Source: Cryphonectria parasitica EP155 (lineage: Eukaryota > Ascomycota > Sordariomycetes > Diaporthales > Cryphonectriaceae). Taken from it: a stretch of DNA of 64,000 nucleotides. The stretch spans positions 1,240,001-1,304,000 of the forward strand of contig NW_024468913.1 of NCBI RefSeq assembly GCF_011745365.1, read 5' to 3'. Shown in pieces: positions 22,536 to 34,900 of this stretch (position 1 is the stretch's first letter; each line of letters starts with the position of its first letter). Made by a program: the position numbers and the translations under genes. Under the pieces are notes generated by a model. That model was not told the origin of the DNA, did no database searches, and saw only the letters and a program-made list of their open reading frames with translations.

Positions 22536-23281
22536 TTGTGTTGAGATGTTGATCAGTTGGCCAATGAGAAGGTGGTTGATGAAGAAATGGAAGGAGAATA
22601 GCGAAGGCGCGGCGGAGGAGGGGGAGGGGGACTTCAAGAGAAAACGAAGGTCGATGAAATTGAAATCGGAGTTGATGGAAATCGAAGTTTGTCAGAGCCA
22701 AAAATGACGTTTGCCATCCGTCGCCCTGGAAGCTTCGAGCTCTCGGGCCCAACCAGGTACTAATTCCGGACGAATGACCAACACTGTATGTCAGCAAGTG
22801 CGTGGGGATAGCCCTAACCCTGAGCCTAATTCCAACCTCACACCTGGAAATGTAAGGAATGATTGATTTACTTCGTCAATGATGCGAGAGATTATCTATC
22901 TTGTTTTGTGACGAATGAAACTAGTCTTGGGATGTGTTGACAATCCAACGGGTGCCCCTTCTCTCTATTCGTCATGTTCGATGCTCATGGATATCCCACA
23001 TATTGATGTGATGATGCCTGGCTTGAGCAGGCAGTCTGAGACAGCCTGCTGCTGAGTTTCAGTGGAGACTGCTAGACAGCCTACGTTCACGTACCAGTTC
23101 GAGACAATGTCTTGACGCAGTGGCTGAAAGAAGACATCTGATAGGCTTTCTGAATCCACTGCACAATACGCCTCTCAAATCGCAGATTGAGTTAACCACA
23201 ACAGCTTGCCAAACTGCACATGATGGCGACATCTGCACGTAGGCCTTATACGACATGGTGAGCTTGAGAAGCAGTGGGCAT
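22536..23281. other. Intergenic, nothing recognised
   Basis: About 750 bases upstream of the Bax-inhibitor-like gene and downstream of the small secreted protein gene. No gene or repeat seen. Confidence 0.5.
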
Positions 23282-24065
23282 TTAGCAGTTCTGCCCGCCC
23301 TTGACCACAAGGCTATATCCTTCAGGATAGGAAACCTTGCCGCTCAGCATATGGTATGTAGAGTGCCCGAATACCATCCTTGTGTCGTTAGATCGGCAAG
23401 TGACCGCAATCGCCCTGGCAGCCTTCGCGAGAGTCAGCCAGTCCGGCAGCACCATGTACTCATCGCTCTGTTTTTATCATGGAGGTGGTCAGTGAGCCTG
23501 TTTTTGGCACTTGAAGCGGACTTTGCAGCTAGTACGAGAAGCAATCGACTCCGCAAGAAGGAGTTCCTCAGATATCAGTTGGGGGAGAAAGGAAGGGGAA
23601 AATCGAGAGCAGAGAAAAGCCAGTGGGAGAAGACCGTACATCATTGCACCAGCTAATGGCTGCCTTATAGTAACAAGCTACCTGTCCGCACTGGTGTGCG
23701 TCATTACTAGGAGGCCTGCCCTTTACCCGCGAAAGGCTCTTCGCCATCAGGACGACGGCGTCGTCGGCTACGGTGTACTCCCCACACTCGAAGACCGGGT
23801 CTTGGTGTCCTGTTTTCACCACAGAGCTGCTGCTGAGCGCGATCGTGGTCATGTTTTCATGGGGGCTGGCGACTAACAGAGACGGAGTGGCCTGCAGAGG
23901 ATAGTGAAGATCAGCGTTCTGTTCTGAGGTGATACATGCAATTCCGTGATAAATCTTTCCAAGACAGGAGCAGCGACAGGATGCGAGACTGACTGGTTTG
24001 GTCTGGGTGACAAGGTTACAGAGGCCACTAGTGAGAATGCCGGCAAGTATCATTCGACAGTGCAT
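23282..24065 (-). CDS. Small secreted cysteine-rich protein in three exons (169 aa)
   Basis: Visible only after splicing. Exons 24065-23994, 23891-23640 and 23467-23282 join in phase 0 across introns of 102 bp (donor GTCAGT, acceptor CTGCAG) and 172 bp (donor GTACGG, acceptor AACAG, branch CACTGAC). The product starts with a hydrophobic leader (MILAGILTSGLCNLV). The mature chain has six cysteines, at 60, 92, 97, 106, 132 and 169. The pattern FECGEY...DDAV, HQCGQVACYYKAAISWCND and a final VVKGGQNC matches a type of small secreted protein common in plant-associated fungi (Cys-x4-Cys with AA-x2-WCND). The last exon is open for 61 codons and ends in Cys-stop. No function is known. The 172-bp intron and the exact signal-peptide exon are the weaker parts. 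Confidence 0.62.
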
Positions 24066-24363
24066 CTTGGATACAAAATAGATTGTTTCCCTCCCCCTTC
24101 AAAGCGATTTGTCGTTGAAAATATAGACGCACGTCAGGTGATTCTTGAGATGTGGCTGAACGTCGTATAATCCGGTGTTGCAGCATCGCAATGCTCAAAC
24201 ACGAAGAACAGCATTCTGCTTAAATACTTGGACCGATTCCAAGTCTAAATTCCCATTCACGCTGTGTCAAGCACTCCACGGCTGGCTAACTTGCAAGGGG
24301 CGAGAGCTATCGAGCCTTGGGCGCAGGTCTAGCCCGCCTGGCGCGTTCCTAGTCTTTGCGTCT

Positions 24364-24406
24364 CGTCATCATCATCACCACCACCACCATCGTCATCACC
24401 ATCATG
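24364..24406. repeat. (CAT/CAC)n microsatellite
   Basis: Fourteen consecutive trinucleotide units, mostly CAT, CAC or CGT, in non-coding DNA. Confidence 0.75.
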
Positions 24407-25789
24407 GAGCGGCATCCGTGCTTGCATGCATTGGGCATTTGTTGAGAGAAAAGACCGTCATGTTTGTTCGGACTGATCCTCCTCATAGAATGGCTACGGG
24501 CAACGCAAGAGGTCTAATTAGGCGTAACTATGTCCTCGTCGGCGTATCTCGGCCAGGCTCACATCAGTTGAGCATAACCACTGCGACTCCTAGGCTTCAC
24601 AGAGATAAACTGACAAGCGGCTGACGTTGAGTCCAGAGTGGAGGCATACCAGGCTTGGCTCCCGGTGGGGAGGTCCAAGGGTGCAAGCTCGACAATCTCG
24701 TTCTACGAAGTTTCGCGATCATGGTCTAAGCAGCGACGGCTACGGAACTCGCTCATCGATAGAGAAGCTGAAGACGGGGTAAGATTCGTATTTATAACCT
24801 AGGCTGTTTTGCTTCACCCTCCACCTTTGGAAGAGACATCAAATTCAGGATGCAAGGTGCTTACTTCACCTCGCTTGTATTTTCCAGGGAACATGCAGTC
24901 TGGTCAGATTTCAAGGATGCCAGTCAGCCTCGGCCAAGTCCCCGATCACATGGGCAGTGCAGCTGAACATAAAGTGATGACACCGACCGGAAAAATAACG
25001 ACATATGCTATAGTAGTAGTGATAGAATGCGAGCTTTCTCCCAAGGAAGAAGGAATAAAGAGCCAAGAGGTCGAACCAAAAGCGGCCACCCACCATTCAC
25101 GGAGGCAGAGCCTCCAAAAGGTCTGGACCCGGCCAACAAGAAAGTCCCCGGGAACCCTTTTTTGCTTTCCCTTTCCCCATTTCCGTGGGACTATTGGAGG
25201 GATTGGGCGGTACAGGGTCCTCTTTTTAGGGTACCCGTGGCCGTTTCCAGAGATCAGATGAGATCCGTTTCAGGAAGCTCGTTATTGTTGGTCAAAAAAG
25301 GACGCGAGATTGAGGCTCTGGGCCTTGAGGGGAACGATGGAGGAGGAAGAACCCAGAAGGAGGCGGGGAGTGATTTTCTTCTTTTAGGAAATGCCGACGA
25401 AAGGATGTGTGGCTGCTGACCAACATCCTACCGCTTCTTTCTTTCATTTCCTTCTCTCTTTCTCCTCCTTCTTTGTGTGTTGTGACCTCGGCTCAAAGGG
25501 GGCCTGCACTCTTGCTGACCCTTCTGTGGTTCTGTGCAAGAAAGGCCCCTGTTTGTTATCCGGCCCCCAGTCTGCCAAGCCCTAAGACTTTCTATTCCGG
25601 TACGACGGGTGGATAATTTGGAGAGGACCGTTACCATTCTACCAGAGTATCTCCGTTGCAGCGGGGTGATTTCGTGAGATTGCGTTGAGCAGGATTTATT
25701 GGTTCTTAATGCATCCCGGGGAACTAGTGGCTTCGCTTGCTACGATGGAATATTACCACTATGCAGGAATGCATCTGCTCGGAAAAGAA

Positions 25790-25796
25790 TATATAA
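25790..25796 (+). promoter_or_regulatory. TATA-like box
   Basis: TATATAA about 245 bases upstream of the ATG of the 94-aa secreted protein gene. Rather far unless the leader is long, so weak evidence. Confidence 0.25.
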
Positions 25797-26040
25797 CGCA
25801 AGGTCTGGTCGTGTGCTCACATCATGGGCGCGTATTAGTAGTACTGCTGTGAGCGTTCCGTCCCTACGTTTTCTCGTGTGGTAATACCTAGAGCCGCACC
25901 AAGGTGTTTCGTTCAGTACCTCTCTTCTTTACCTCCAACCCCAACAATCGCTCATTCGCCATCGTTTGAGACATCCACAGCCAGCAAACATATTCCTTCA
26001 ACATTCTACCTAAACCAATATCAAATTTACAGCCGACAAG

Positions 26041-26325
26041 ATGAAGACCACCTTTCTTGCCCTGCTCTGTATCGCGGCATCGGCGACGACGGCCTTTGTG
26101 ATTCCATCACCAAGACAGAGCCCGCTTGTCCAGGACAACAACGTGGCGATCACCGAGCCTTCTGCGCAGGAGATACCTGAGACGGAGATCGTGGTAGATG
26201 ACTTCCATGACAACCAACAGGACGTTGAACCCATGGTGGAATCATGTTTTTGTGCTGGTGGGTCGATCTGCTGTAACCTCACGGGGGGCGAGACGGACTG
26301 TGGGTTCGGGACGTGCGGCATCTGA
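26041..26325 (+). CDS. Secreted peptide precursor with C-terminal six-cysteine module (94 aa)
   Basis: A single exon for 94 residues. The signal peptide is TFLALLCIAASATTAF. Next is a cysteine-free acidic stretch of about 45 residues (PSAQEIPETEIVVDDFHD), then a compact module with all mature cysteines at 69, 71, 77, 78, 87 and 92, spaced C-x-C-x5-CC-x8-C-x4-C, ending GI. An NLT glycosylation site lies inside it. The layout of leader, acidic pro-region and small disulfide-rich tail is that of a processed peptide precursor, although no clear KR cleavage site precedes the first cysteine. It could be a candidate effector or antimicrobial peptide. No family is recognised, so the role stays open. 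The ATG follows GCCGACAAG, a good start context. Confidence 0.72.
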   Translation: MKTTFLALLCIAASATTAFVIPSPRQSPLVQDNNVAITEPSAQEIPETEIVVDDFHDNQQDVEPMVESCFCAGGSICCNLTGGETDCGFGTCGI

Positions 26326-27240
26326 GCTTCATGTTCCCAAGCAGCTGGGACATCATCTGGCAGCGAACGCCGCCCTGCTACCAACCATCCAACCCCACTC
26401 CAGGGAATGCGGAACAATCGAACGAACCAAAAAAAAAAGAAGAAGAAATACAGAGAGAGTGGGAGAGCAGCATGGACAAGCGAGACTCTGAGACACTGAG
26501 TGATTGTCTTCCTGAAGGAGACGACACTGTCGAGACCTCTCAGCAGGATTTGCCTTGAGAAAGGAGACACAAATCTCGGGACTGGCGAGACAAGCCCCTG
26601 GAGAGTGGGCTGGAACACCATGTGTCGGTATGCAACAGCTACATCGCCTCTGCTCTTCAGACGTGCACGTACTGGCGGTGAGACATTTGATGGGTCTGAA
26701 GCTAAGGAAAAAGCTACACGACCTCGGCGGTCCACATGACGACTGCGTGGACAGCAATGAACAAAGACTCTCAGCCACATACGAGAGGGAGGAGCCGTGG
26801 GAGGAGAGATCGTCAGGCGACAGTGTATCCGAGGCGCCAATCCAAGTGGTTCAAGGCCACAGAGAGAGGTAATGACCAAAGACGGTCTCGGCCTGGTGCA
26901 GTCAGTATGCACCTCCTCTCATATTCAGTACACAGCGGCACGAATACTCGCCATGGTTTGTGTGTGTTGGCCACCACGTCCCAAAACCAGTCGCGACTGC
27001 AGTTGGTGGTGACGGGGCAAACGCTTGGTCGTGAGCTTCAATTGCTAGGTGCAGCCAGCCTGAAAGTTCAATGCAAGGAGCGAGCTCGGGCCCTCTTGAA
27101 TACTTGGTCGATAGCATGGGCCGCTGAGGCATCACCGATTCCAAAAATTGGATCACTGTGTTTTCGTGGTGATCGACTCAGATGGGACGTGCATCACCAA
27201 GAAGCGCCGAAGGGGTATGGATGGACGGGGGAGAGGGGGT

Positions 27241-27270
27241 AGATGAGGGTAGATGAGGGTAGATGAGGGT
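27241..27270 (+). repeat. AGATGAGGGT tandem repeat, three copies
   Basis: Three perfect copies of the 10-mer AGATGAGGGT in non-coding DNA. Confidence 0.8.
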
Positions 27271-29474
27271 GGAAAGGGCAAGACTGCAACTCCGTAGCTC
27301 GCGCACATGCATGATATCTAATAGTAAAATTAATGCTGCAAGACCAGGATATAGATTCTCCTCGCAAGCACATCTCGATTTTTCCATTTGCTGTTATCAA
27401 AGACAATTCGGTGGAAGGTCGCACGTATGGTGCATCGTTTATTCAGTTTGGCGCAGGAACAGACGGGTTCAGAAGACAGGCCCAGATTCATTGTGCGTCC
27501 GATTAGATCGATCCGTGGACGCTACGACGGAGAGCTGTCGTACTGTGGTCCTGTGGTCATATGGTTACTAGCTCGTCTGCGTCGTCTGGACTGCGATGCA
27601 ATATGATGCAGTACGACCTTCCTGTCTGGTGCCGATCGGGCTTGCGGGCAGGAAGTGGCACCGATGGCGCGTGGCTGTACGTCAGTGGCAGATTGCACAA
27701 CTCCAATAGAGATCCGCAGGAGCTGCTATGGTCTGGAAAGTCGGCGCATGTAGACATACATACGATGCATGTACTATGGTATGCACGCGTCTGTTGTTGT
27801 CTGCAAGGGCAGATAAGGCTGCAGCTACTATGGTACATGCCTGGTTGGTGGGCTGGCACAGAGCGTGTACCCAAGGTGACAGTAGACTGACTGACGCCGT
27901 AAGCCGCCTCGCTGCAACTCTTCGGTATGACCGATGTGTCGTGGGGCTGCAGCAGTCGATACTGATGTTGATTGGGCACCCTGAATGGGATATGGTATGG
28001 GCGTCGTCGTTGTTCGAGAGCAAGCGCCTTAGAGGACGGTTCAATGCCTTGATGTTCACGAGTAGAGTAAAGTTTTTTTTGGGTAAGGGAGAGAGAAAGA
28101 GAGAGAGTGTGTGTGGTCTGATGAGAAGAAGAGTGGAGAGGGTGCAAGCTAGTGCTGTCCAGCACCTAAAGGCACACAGGCCAAGCGCTAGAAAAGGCTT
28201 CCACGCTTCACAGAAGGCAGCTTCTACGCAGGGACCGCCCAGCTACTTGACCCCACGAGACCCTGAGATGGGGATGAGATCTTGAGATGCCAACGTTCCT
28301 TCCTCGGCATGCAAATCCACATCCTGCGGAACTGAGTGGCTAAGCATGTCTGCCACGACCAAGGAGTCCTTGCAGCTGTCAAATTTCGCCATCATCCTGC
28401 GCGAGATCATGTATGTAGCAGCCACCACGCTGAGGTGCAAAGGGAAAATAGAAAAAAGAAAGACAAAGTCTGGCGAACTGGTGGATCGACCGGGGACAGC
28501 ACTAGCGTCTAGCCCCGGGCAGGCCCGCCATCATGATCCTACCAACGTTGCCAGCCAGGTGGGCTGGTGGGGTTTCGGGGGAAGAGGGGGAGGGGGAAAA
28601 GAAGGTGAGGGAAGGAGGAGGGGGGTCTCCGCAGATAGACTAAAGCACCCACTCAATTACTCTTTCCAACACAAGACCTGCTCCCCCTCTTCGGTGTGGC
28701 CAGTACGCGGCCACAAGTAGCGACAGGCACATTCTTTTTTATGACCGATAGGCGCTTCAGAACGCATTCACTTATGAGCTGAATATCATTAACTCCAAGT
28801 ACCTTTGGGGAAAGGGAGCTTAGAATCCCCCCCACTGCCCCCCCTCACCAATTCGAAACAAAGCCCCGCCATCAGATTCTTTACCTCTTTGAGGCTTTGC
28901 CAGGAGCTCGATTGTGAACCCACACCGATCAAGGCCAGCCAGGGCAGACAGCTAGGGACCAACGCCCACACCGACATTTGGAGAACTGATCTGCCCACTC
29001 AGGTCAGTCTGGGCTCTGGAGTCTCCTAGCCGAGATCGCTCAGTTCAGAATCGTCCCTACTTGACTCCCTTTGCACATGTGGCCCACATGAACGAGGTGA
29101 CCGGCTTGTCGTAAGTAGGGTCTGGCTAGCAGCAGGTTGGCCATGTCCATGACAGACCAGTAGTGATACACACCCCTTCTGAACTGCCTGATCTCTAGTG
29201 ACGAAATGCCCCGGGTGGTGCTCGTTTACGTCCAAGATGCACGTCAGCTTATGAGAGAACCTTCAACCTGCCTTAGCGGGCTTAGCTGGCGGCACTTGGA
29301 GCCCAGCTGGCCCGGGTTCCCACGACTTTTCAGCCCTTCTAGAAGTTCTGGAAAATTTAGAAGCCCAAGAAGCTTGATCAAGGTTGAGCCACTTGCTGCC
29401 GTCCCTCAGGGGTCCCTGCATGTGGCCAGGCCAGCGCGCGCGCCGAGCTCCCTTTGGGGCTGGCCCTTAACCTT

Positions 29475-29492
29475 CCCCCCCCCCCCCCCCCC
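29475..29492 (+). repeat. C18 homopolymer
   Basis: Eighteen consecutive C in the gene-free region, the longest homopolymer noticed in the window. Confidence 0.85.
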
Positions 29493-30318
29493 GGCCCGCA
29501 GCTCATCCCGTCCAACGACGAGCCGGCTACTTTCCAGCGAGGACGTGGGATGTGGGACGTGGATATGGCATGGACGATGGCACGGCATGGCAGGGCTGGG
29601 GTAGGAGAGAGTACTATACATGTTGCATGCAGCTGTGTCTGGACAAGCTGGCAGGAAAGAGACGCGCCCCCTTCCAAAAGCCGAGGAGGGCCACATCACA
29701 GTGTGCCAACGACCAGACGCCAACGAATGTCAGGGCGCCCACATTTTGTCTCCAGCGCATCAGAGAGTCAGGCAGGCAGAGTACCCAGACACCGCACATC
29801 ACACACCAAATCATGTTTACAAATGTGATCTAGCTTCGACATCCTTTCTCGCGCCCTTGTCCTTGCGCGACTTGCAAGCTGGTCCCGATCTTCCTCTTCT
29901 CTCTCTTTTTCCTCGCGCATGTGCTACCCGCGTCACGTCCACAATCGTCCTCCAGATCTCACTCTTCGCACGAGTGGCAAAGTCTAAACACGCCTCTGTC
30001 CCTCTTCCTCTCGTCGTCGTCCTCCTACGGCACCCTGACCGTTGGGCTGGCGCTATTGCTTTTCTCAGCCTTGGACAGGTTCCGATCCCACGGTCCCGGA
30101 TCCGTTCCCTGACCGCTTCTGAGACACGACGCCAATCGCGCATTAGATCTCCATCAGCTACTGGGAATCGCCCTTCTTGATTCTGCGAGACCTTTGCGCT
30201 CGCTCAGTTATCTTGAGAGGGAATACCAGAGCACATACACAAAACGCACATACATACAGACAGCTTGACAGTACTGATCCCTCTTCTCGCTAACACCTTC
30301 GAGGACGGCTACCCTACT

Positions 30319-30350
30319 ACAGAGAGAGAGAGAGAGACACACACACACAG
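30319..30350 (+). repeat. AG/AC dinucleotide repeat
   Basis: An (AG)n tract followed directly by (AC)n, 32 bases, in the presumed leader region of the F-box gene. Confidence 0.75.
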
Positions 30351-31934
30351 AGCTCACGGAGGACCTGATCGCACCTTGTCACACTACCACCCTCCTCCCG
30401 AGTCGCAGAAGCAAGCCTCGGGAACCTGCATTTGGAGGACACCATTCCAGCTGCGGCGGCGCGCCAAGCATCATCACGCAGAGTTGCATACAGCTTTTTT
30501 TTTATTGTTTCATGCAGCCAGCAGACTCATCTTGTCTCTCCTGCCTATTCAGCCTTCGAGACCGTCATACAAGGGAGACCCCGATTGCCCAGCCATTGGG
30601 TAATAGCATTGACGCCACTAGACCTTCTAGCAGCGACATCTGGATTTTTTTTTCCCCTTCATTTTATCATCGTCCTATTGGCATCAATTGCTAGATCGTC
30701 CCGGGGAGGGCAGCCGACCCCAGTCTAGTCTGAGTCCGAGCCCCACGCGCCTCTGGAGCCGACAAGAAGATAGGCATCAACTTTCCCATCTCGACCCTCC
30801 AGGAGAGACATTTCGTCAAGCTCTTCATAACACTAGAGAACCCGAATTCTCAGCTACCAGGCGGGCCCTATCATCCAGCTACAGGCGGGCCCTTTGTGTT
30901 TCATCCCTAGGGCAGCCTGACCTCGTCATAGCGTATCACTCTACCAACATTACCAGCCTACCTCCCAGCCGCAGCGCCCACTTTGTCATTCTCCATCCCG
31001 ACCCTCCGACAAGCGCGCGACCAACCCCTCCTCGTTGACACAACAGCAACTTTGGGACCGTACACTCTCCTCCCTACACGCGCGCGCTTCAGCGTCTCTC
31101 AAACGCCCTGTTTATTCCATCCTACAAATTCCCTGTCCGAACAACGCCCTGGTCGAGATTTTCCCGCATTACCTGCGCCGTTTCTGTCTTGGAAGCGACT
31201 ACCTACCTACCTAGCTTCTGTAGGCCAGAAGCAGCATATGGCCCTGGCCTGAAGCTCCAATCGTCTCAAGTCGGCACTTTTCTCGTACGTTTAAAACCTA
31301 TCCAGGTATAGCTTAGCTCCTGCCAGCTTTTGGAGCCGGGGAACACTGGACGAAGCATTGGAGACTGACCTGACAACGTCCTCGTCGTAGGAGGCTTCCC
31401 TCGACCTCCCGCATCGGAAGGCTCTCGTAAGGTGCCCACCTCCGACCTGCCCCTCCAGGCCGCCAGAGGCAGCCGGCGAACTTGTCTTCGAACCCCTCTG
31501 TGCTTCGAATCCACCTACAGCCGAATCTCTACAGTTGGGAGCTGCGACGTCCAAAATTGTTGGGCACGTGGTCTCGCAGGATACTTTCAGGGCCGTCGAG
31601 CTTTCAACATCCCCCGTTTGTCGGATCGTCCATTAAAATCTACGTCCACCGTGGGACCTTGCTGGCAACGCTCATGTCCATCTCGAGCAACACCTGACAA
31701 GGCATGATTAGTGTATACGAATGGCGATTTGACACAGAAAGCAAACAAGTCGACGCGGATCAGCACTGAGGAAGGACGTTGGATTCATCGAGAAGCAACG
31801 GTGGACCGTTTACCCAAGGGCAACTGCCGCATGGGAGTGCGATCCAAGAACACTTTGTCAAGAGCGGCGAAAGCCAGTGTTATATCTACTATACCCTGGT
31901 GTGATTACCGAAGAGGAGAAGGGTTTTTGCATCC

Positions 31935-34900
31935 ATGACTATGAGGCGGGGTCGAGTCCCGACCCCCCCGCCGTCGCCCTACCGGGCGTTGGCACATCAT
32001 CATGCACAATACCAGGCAAATGGTCAGCCTTTACCGGAGTCCGTATCGTCATTGATTCGGTCTTTCAATGTCGAGACCAATCCCGCCCGGCCGATACGGC
32101 CATCTCCCCTTGCGGCGAGTACAATACCTGACATGCCACTGGATCTCGTCGATCGAATACGGTCCTTTCCGCTGTTCATGTCCGCCCCTGACGAGTTTCT
32201 TGCTGCTGTCGGCAGACACCTAAGACCACAGGTTCATGCCGCGCACGACGTGATCTTGACAGAGGGAGACAATGCTTTGGCAATGTACTGGCTGGTGCGA
32301 GGCGTTGTGGCTGTCACATCCCGCGATGGGGAGGCGGTGTACGCAGAGCTTAAGCCCGGCGCCTTTTTCGGCGAGATAGGCGTACTCATGAAAATGCCAC
32401 GCACAGCCACTATCGTCGCGCGGACCAAATGTTTGCTTGTGGTCCTTAAGAAGGAAGACCTCAATGTGGAGCTCCCTAGGTTCCCTGACATGGAGAAGGC
32501 GATCCTCCAAGAAGCCCAGGAAAGGCTGGCGATCTTGAAGAAGAAACAACAAGAAAGAGGGGCGAGGAGCACTGACAAGAGCGGTACCGTGGCGCGAGAG
32601 GCAGCTCCAGGCCAGGTCACCACTGGCGATGCCGGCGCTATCAGGGAGGGTACTGTTGTGAACTCGAAGAAGAGGAAATCACCGAGCCCGGGCGTCATCG
32701 AAGATCCAGCCGTGGGAGGGAGCGCCCTCGGGAGCGGCTTCATCAATGTTCGGACCACGCTAAAGGAGCTGTCGCTGTTCTCTGAGCTTCCGTCCGATAT
32801 CCTTCACTTCCTTGGGTTGAGCGCGCACCCCGTCTCTTACCCGCCCTTCACCGACATTGTGCGCCAAGGCAGCCCCGGAAGTGAGATTTACTTCATCGTT
32901 CGAGGCGAATGCGAGGTGGTTCGGGAGACGCCGAACGGCGAAAGCATCAAGAGGATGACGAGGTCCTCCATGGTGCGCCCCCGCCTGAAGGCCGGTCAGT
33001 ATTTTGGTGAGGTTGCCAGCCTGGGGCTCGCCTCGGCGCGTACGGCGACCGTACGAACCGTTACCTCAGTAGAATGTCTGATGATTGGAGGGCCTGCACT
33101 TGAAGAGCTTTGGAAGAGGTGCCCTCCAGGAGTGCGCTCCCAGGTGGAAGAGACGGCACGGAAGCGATATGAGACCCATCCCAAAGACGACGTCGAAATG
33201 AAAGATGCGCAAGGATTTGGGTCTTCAGACACAGACTCGGACTTATCGAAGCTCCCACAAGTCACATTCACAGTGCCCACGAAACCAAACGTGCCTGTGG
33301 CCGATGAGACGCCAGGGACCAGATCGCATACAGATCCGGATCCGTTCTTGAGCGTGGACATGGAGAACATCAGGAGTCGTCGGCGGAACTCCTTGGCGCC
33401 TCCAGTGCCTACCGTGCCCACTGTGCCCACCACACCTACTCCTCCAGAATCCCCATCATCCCCTGGAACGAACGGTCTCAAGACCTCGCAGACCTTTGAG
33501 AGCAGCCCACTGAAGCTCTATTCATTCTCAACTCCGAATACGCCGCCGGAGAATGATGATCAACCTCAGTTCAAAAAGCAGAGGACATTGTCCCTCCGGC
33601 CAGCTTCACTGCAGAATCTGCAGACGCCAGCTTTGCCTGATGACGTCCTCGTCATGGTGTTTGAGCACCTCGACATCGTGGAGCTGCTGCGAGCTCGACG
33701 GGTATGCTCACACTGGCGGCGGCTTCTGACGACCTCAGAGAAGCTCTGTAAACAAGTCGACCTGTCCGCCTTCAACCGGCACGTCACCGACTGGGCTTTG
33801 GCTAATGTCATCGGGCCTTTTCTCGGCTGTCGCCCGACAATGGTTGACATATCGAATTGTTTCCATGTCACGGACGACGGCTTTCAGGCATTCTACAAGC
33901 TTTGCGGCAAGAACATCAAGTCATGGCGTATGAGGTCGGTGTGGGATGTCAGCGCTAGCCAGATCCTAGAAATGAGCGAGAATTCCAAGGAGCTGGAGGA
34001 GGTCGACTGGAGCAATTGTCGCAAGGTGGGCGATAATCTTCTTGCTCGAGTCGTGGGCTGGGTCGTCCCAGAGCCACCACCCGAGCGCAAGCAGGTTGTC
34101 ATTTCCAGCTCTGGCGCTCCTGGCAAGGGCAGGAACATGAGGATGCCAGCTATCCAATGGCATCAACAAGCCGTCCAGCCCAACACCCCTCCGCCGGGAA
34201 CCATCATTGGCTGTCCTAAGCTCAAGCATCTCAACCTTTCCTACTGCAAACACATCACCGACCGGTCGATGGTCCACCTCGCCGCGCACGCCTCTTCTCG
34301 CATCGAGAGCTTATCTCTGACACGGTGTACCTCCATCTCTGATGCGGGATTCCAATCTTGGGCGCCCTTCCGCTTCCCACACCTAACACGACTCTGTCTC
34401 GCCGATTGCACCTACCTGTCAGATAATGCGATTGTCGCGCTTGTTAACTCCGCCAAGCAGCTCACACATCTCGATCTGTCCTTCTGCTGTGCACTCTCCG
34501 ACACCGCGACAGAAGTTGTTGCTCTTGGCCTCCCTCAACTCCGTGAGCTACGCCTGGCTTTCTGTGGCTCTGCTGTGAGCGATGCCTCGCTGGGCTGCAT
34601 TGCTCTCCACCTCAACGAACTCCGTGGGCTTTCAGTGAGGGGATGCGTCCGTGTCACGGGTGTAGGCATTGACAATGTTCTCGAAGGGTGCGGCCGCCTC
34701 GAGTGGGTGGACGTGTCGCAGTGCAAGAATCTTGGGCCTTGGCTTGCAAGCGGCGGTGTTGTGCGGTGGGGCTTTGACGAGCGAGGTCCTGGGCGCTGGC
34801 TACCTATGAGCATCACTCGTGGTACATCCTTCTCCTCCACGCAGAGGACTGTGGACCCGGCGCTATTGATGAACAACCATATGAACGTGCCTCGGCCCCA

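Larger units (their letters stand above)
24066..26040. other. Intergenic with CAT/CAC repeat
   Basis: About 2 kb between divergent secreted-protein genes. Holds the trinucleotide repeat at 24364-24406 and a TATA-like element near 25790. No gene supported. Confidence 0.5.
26326..31934. other. 5.6 kb gene-free region
   Basis: No gene can be supported despite many overlapping short ORFs. It holds a 10-bp tandem repeat (27241-27270), C18 (29475-29492), an AG/AC dinucleotide tract (30319-30350) and, from about 29.8 kb to 31.2 kb, strongly C/T-rich plus-strand DNA with many short upstream ATGs. The right-hand part may be a long promoter and 5' leader of the F-box gene. Short upstream ORFs would then be regulatory candidates. 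Confidence 0.5.

Noticed and set aside
26736..30180. Several 100-200 codon open frames in the gene-free region
   Set aside because: They overlap each other in different frames and strands, lack domains, and cover low-complexity or C/T-rich DNA.
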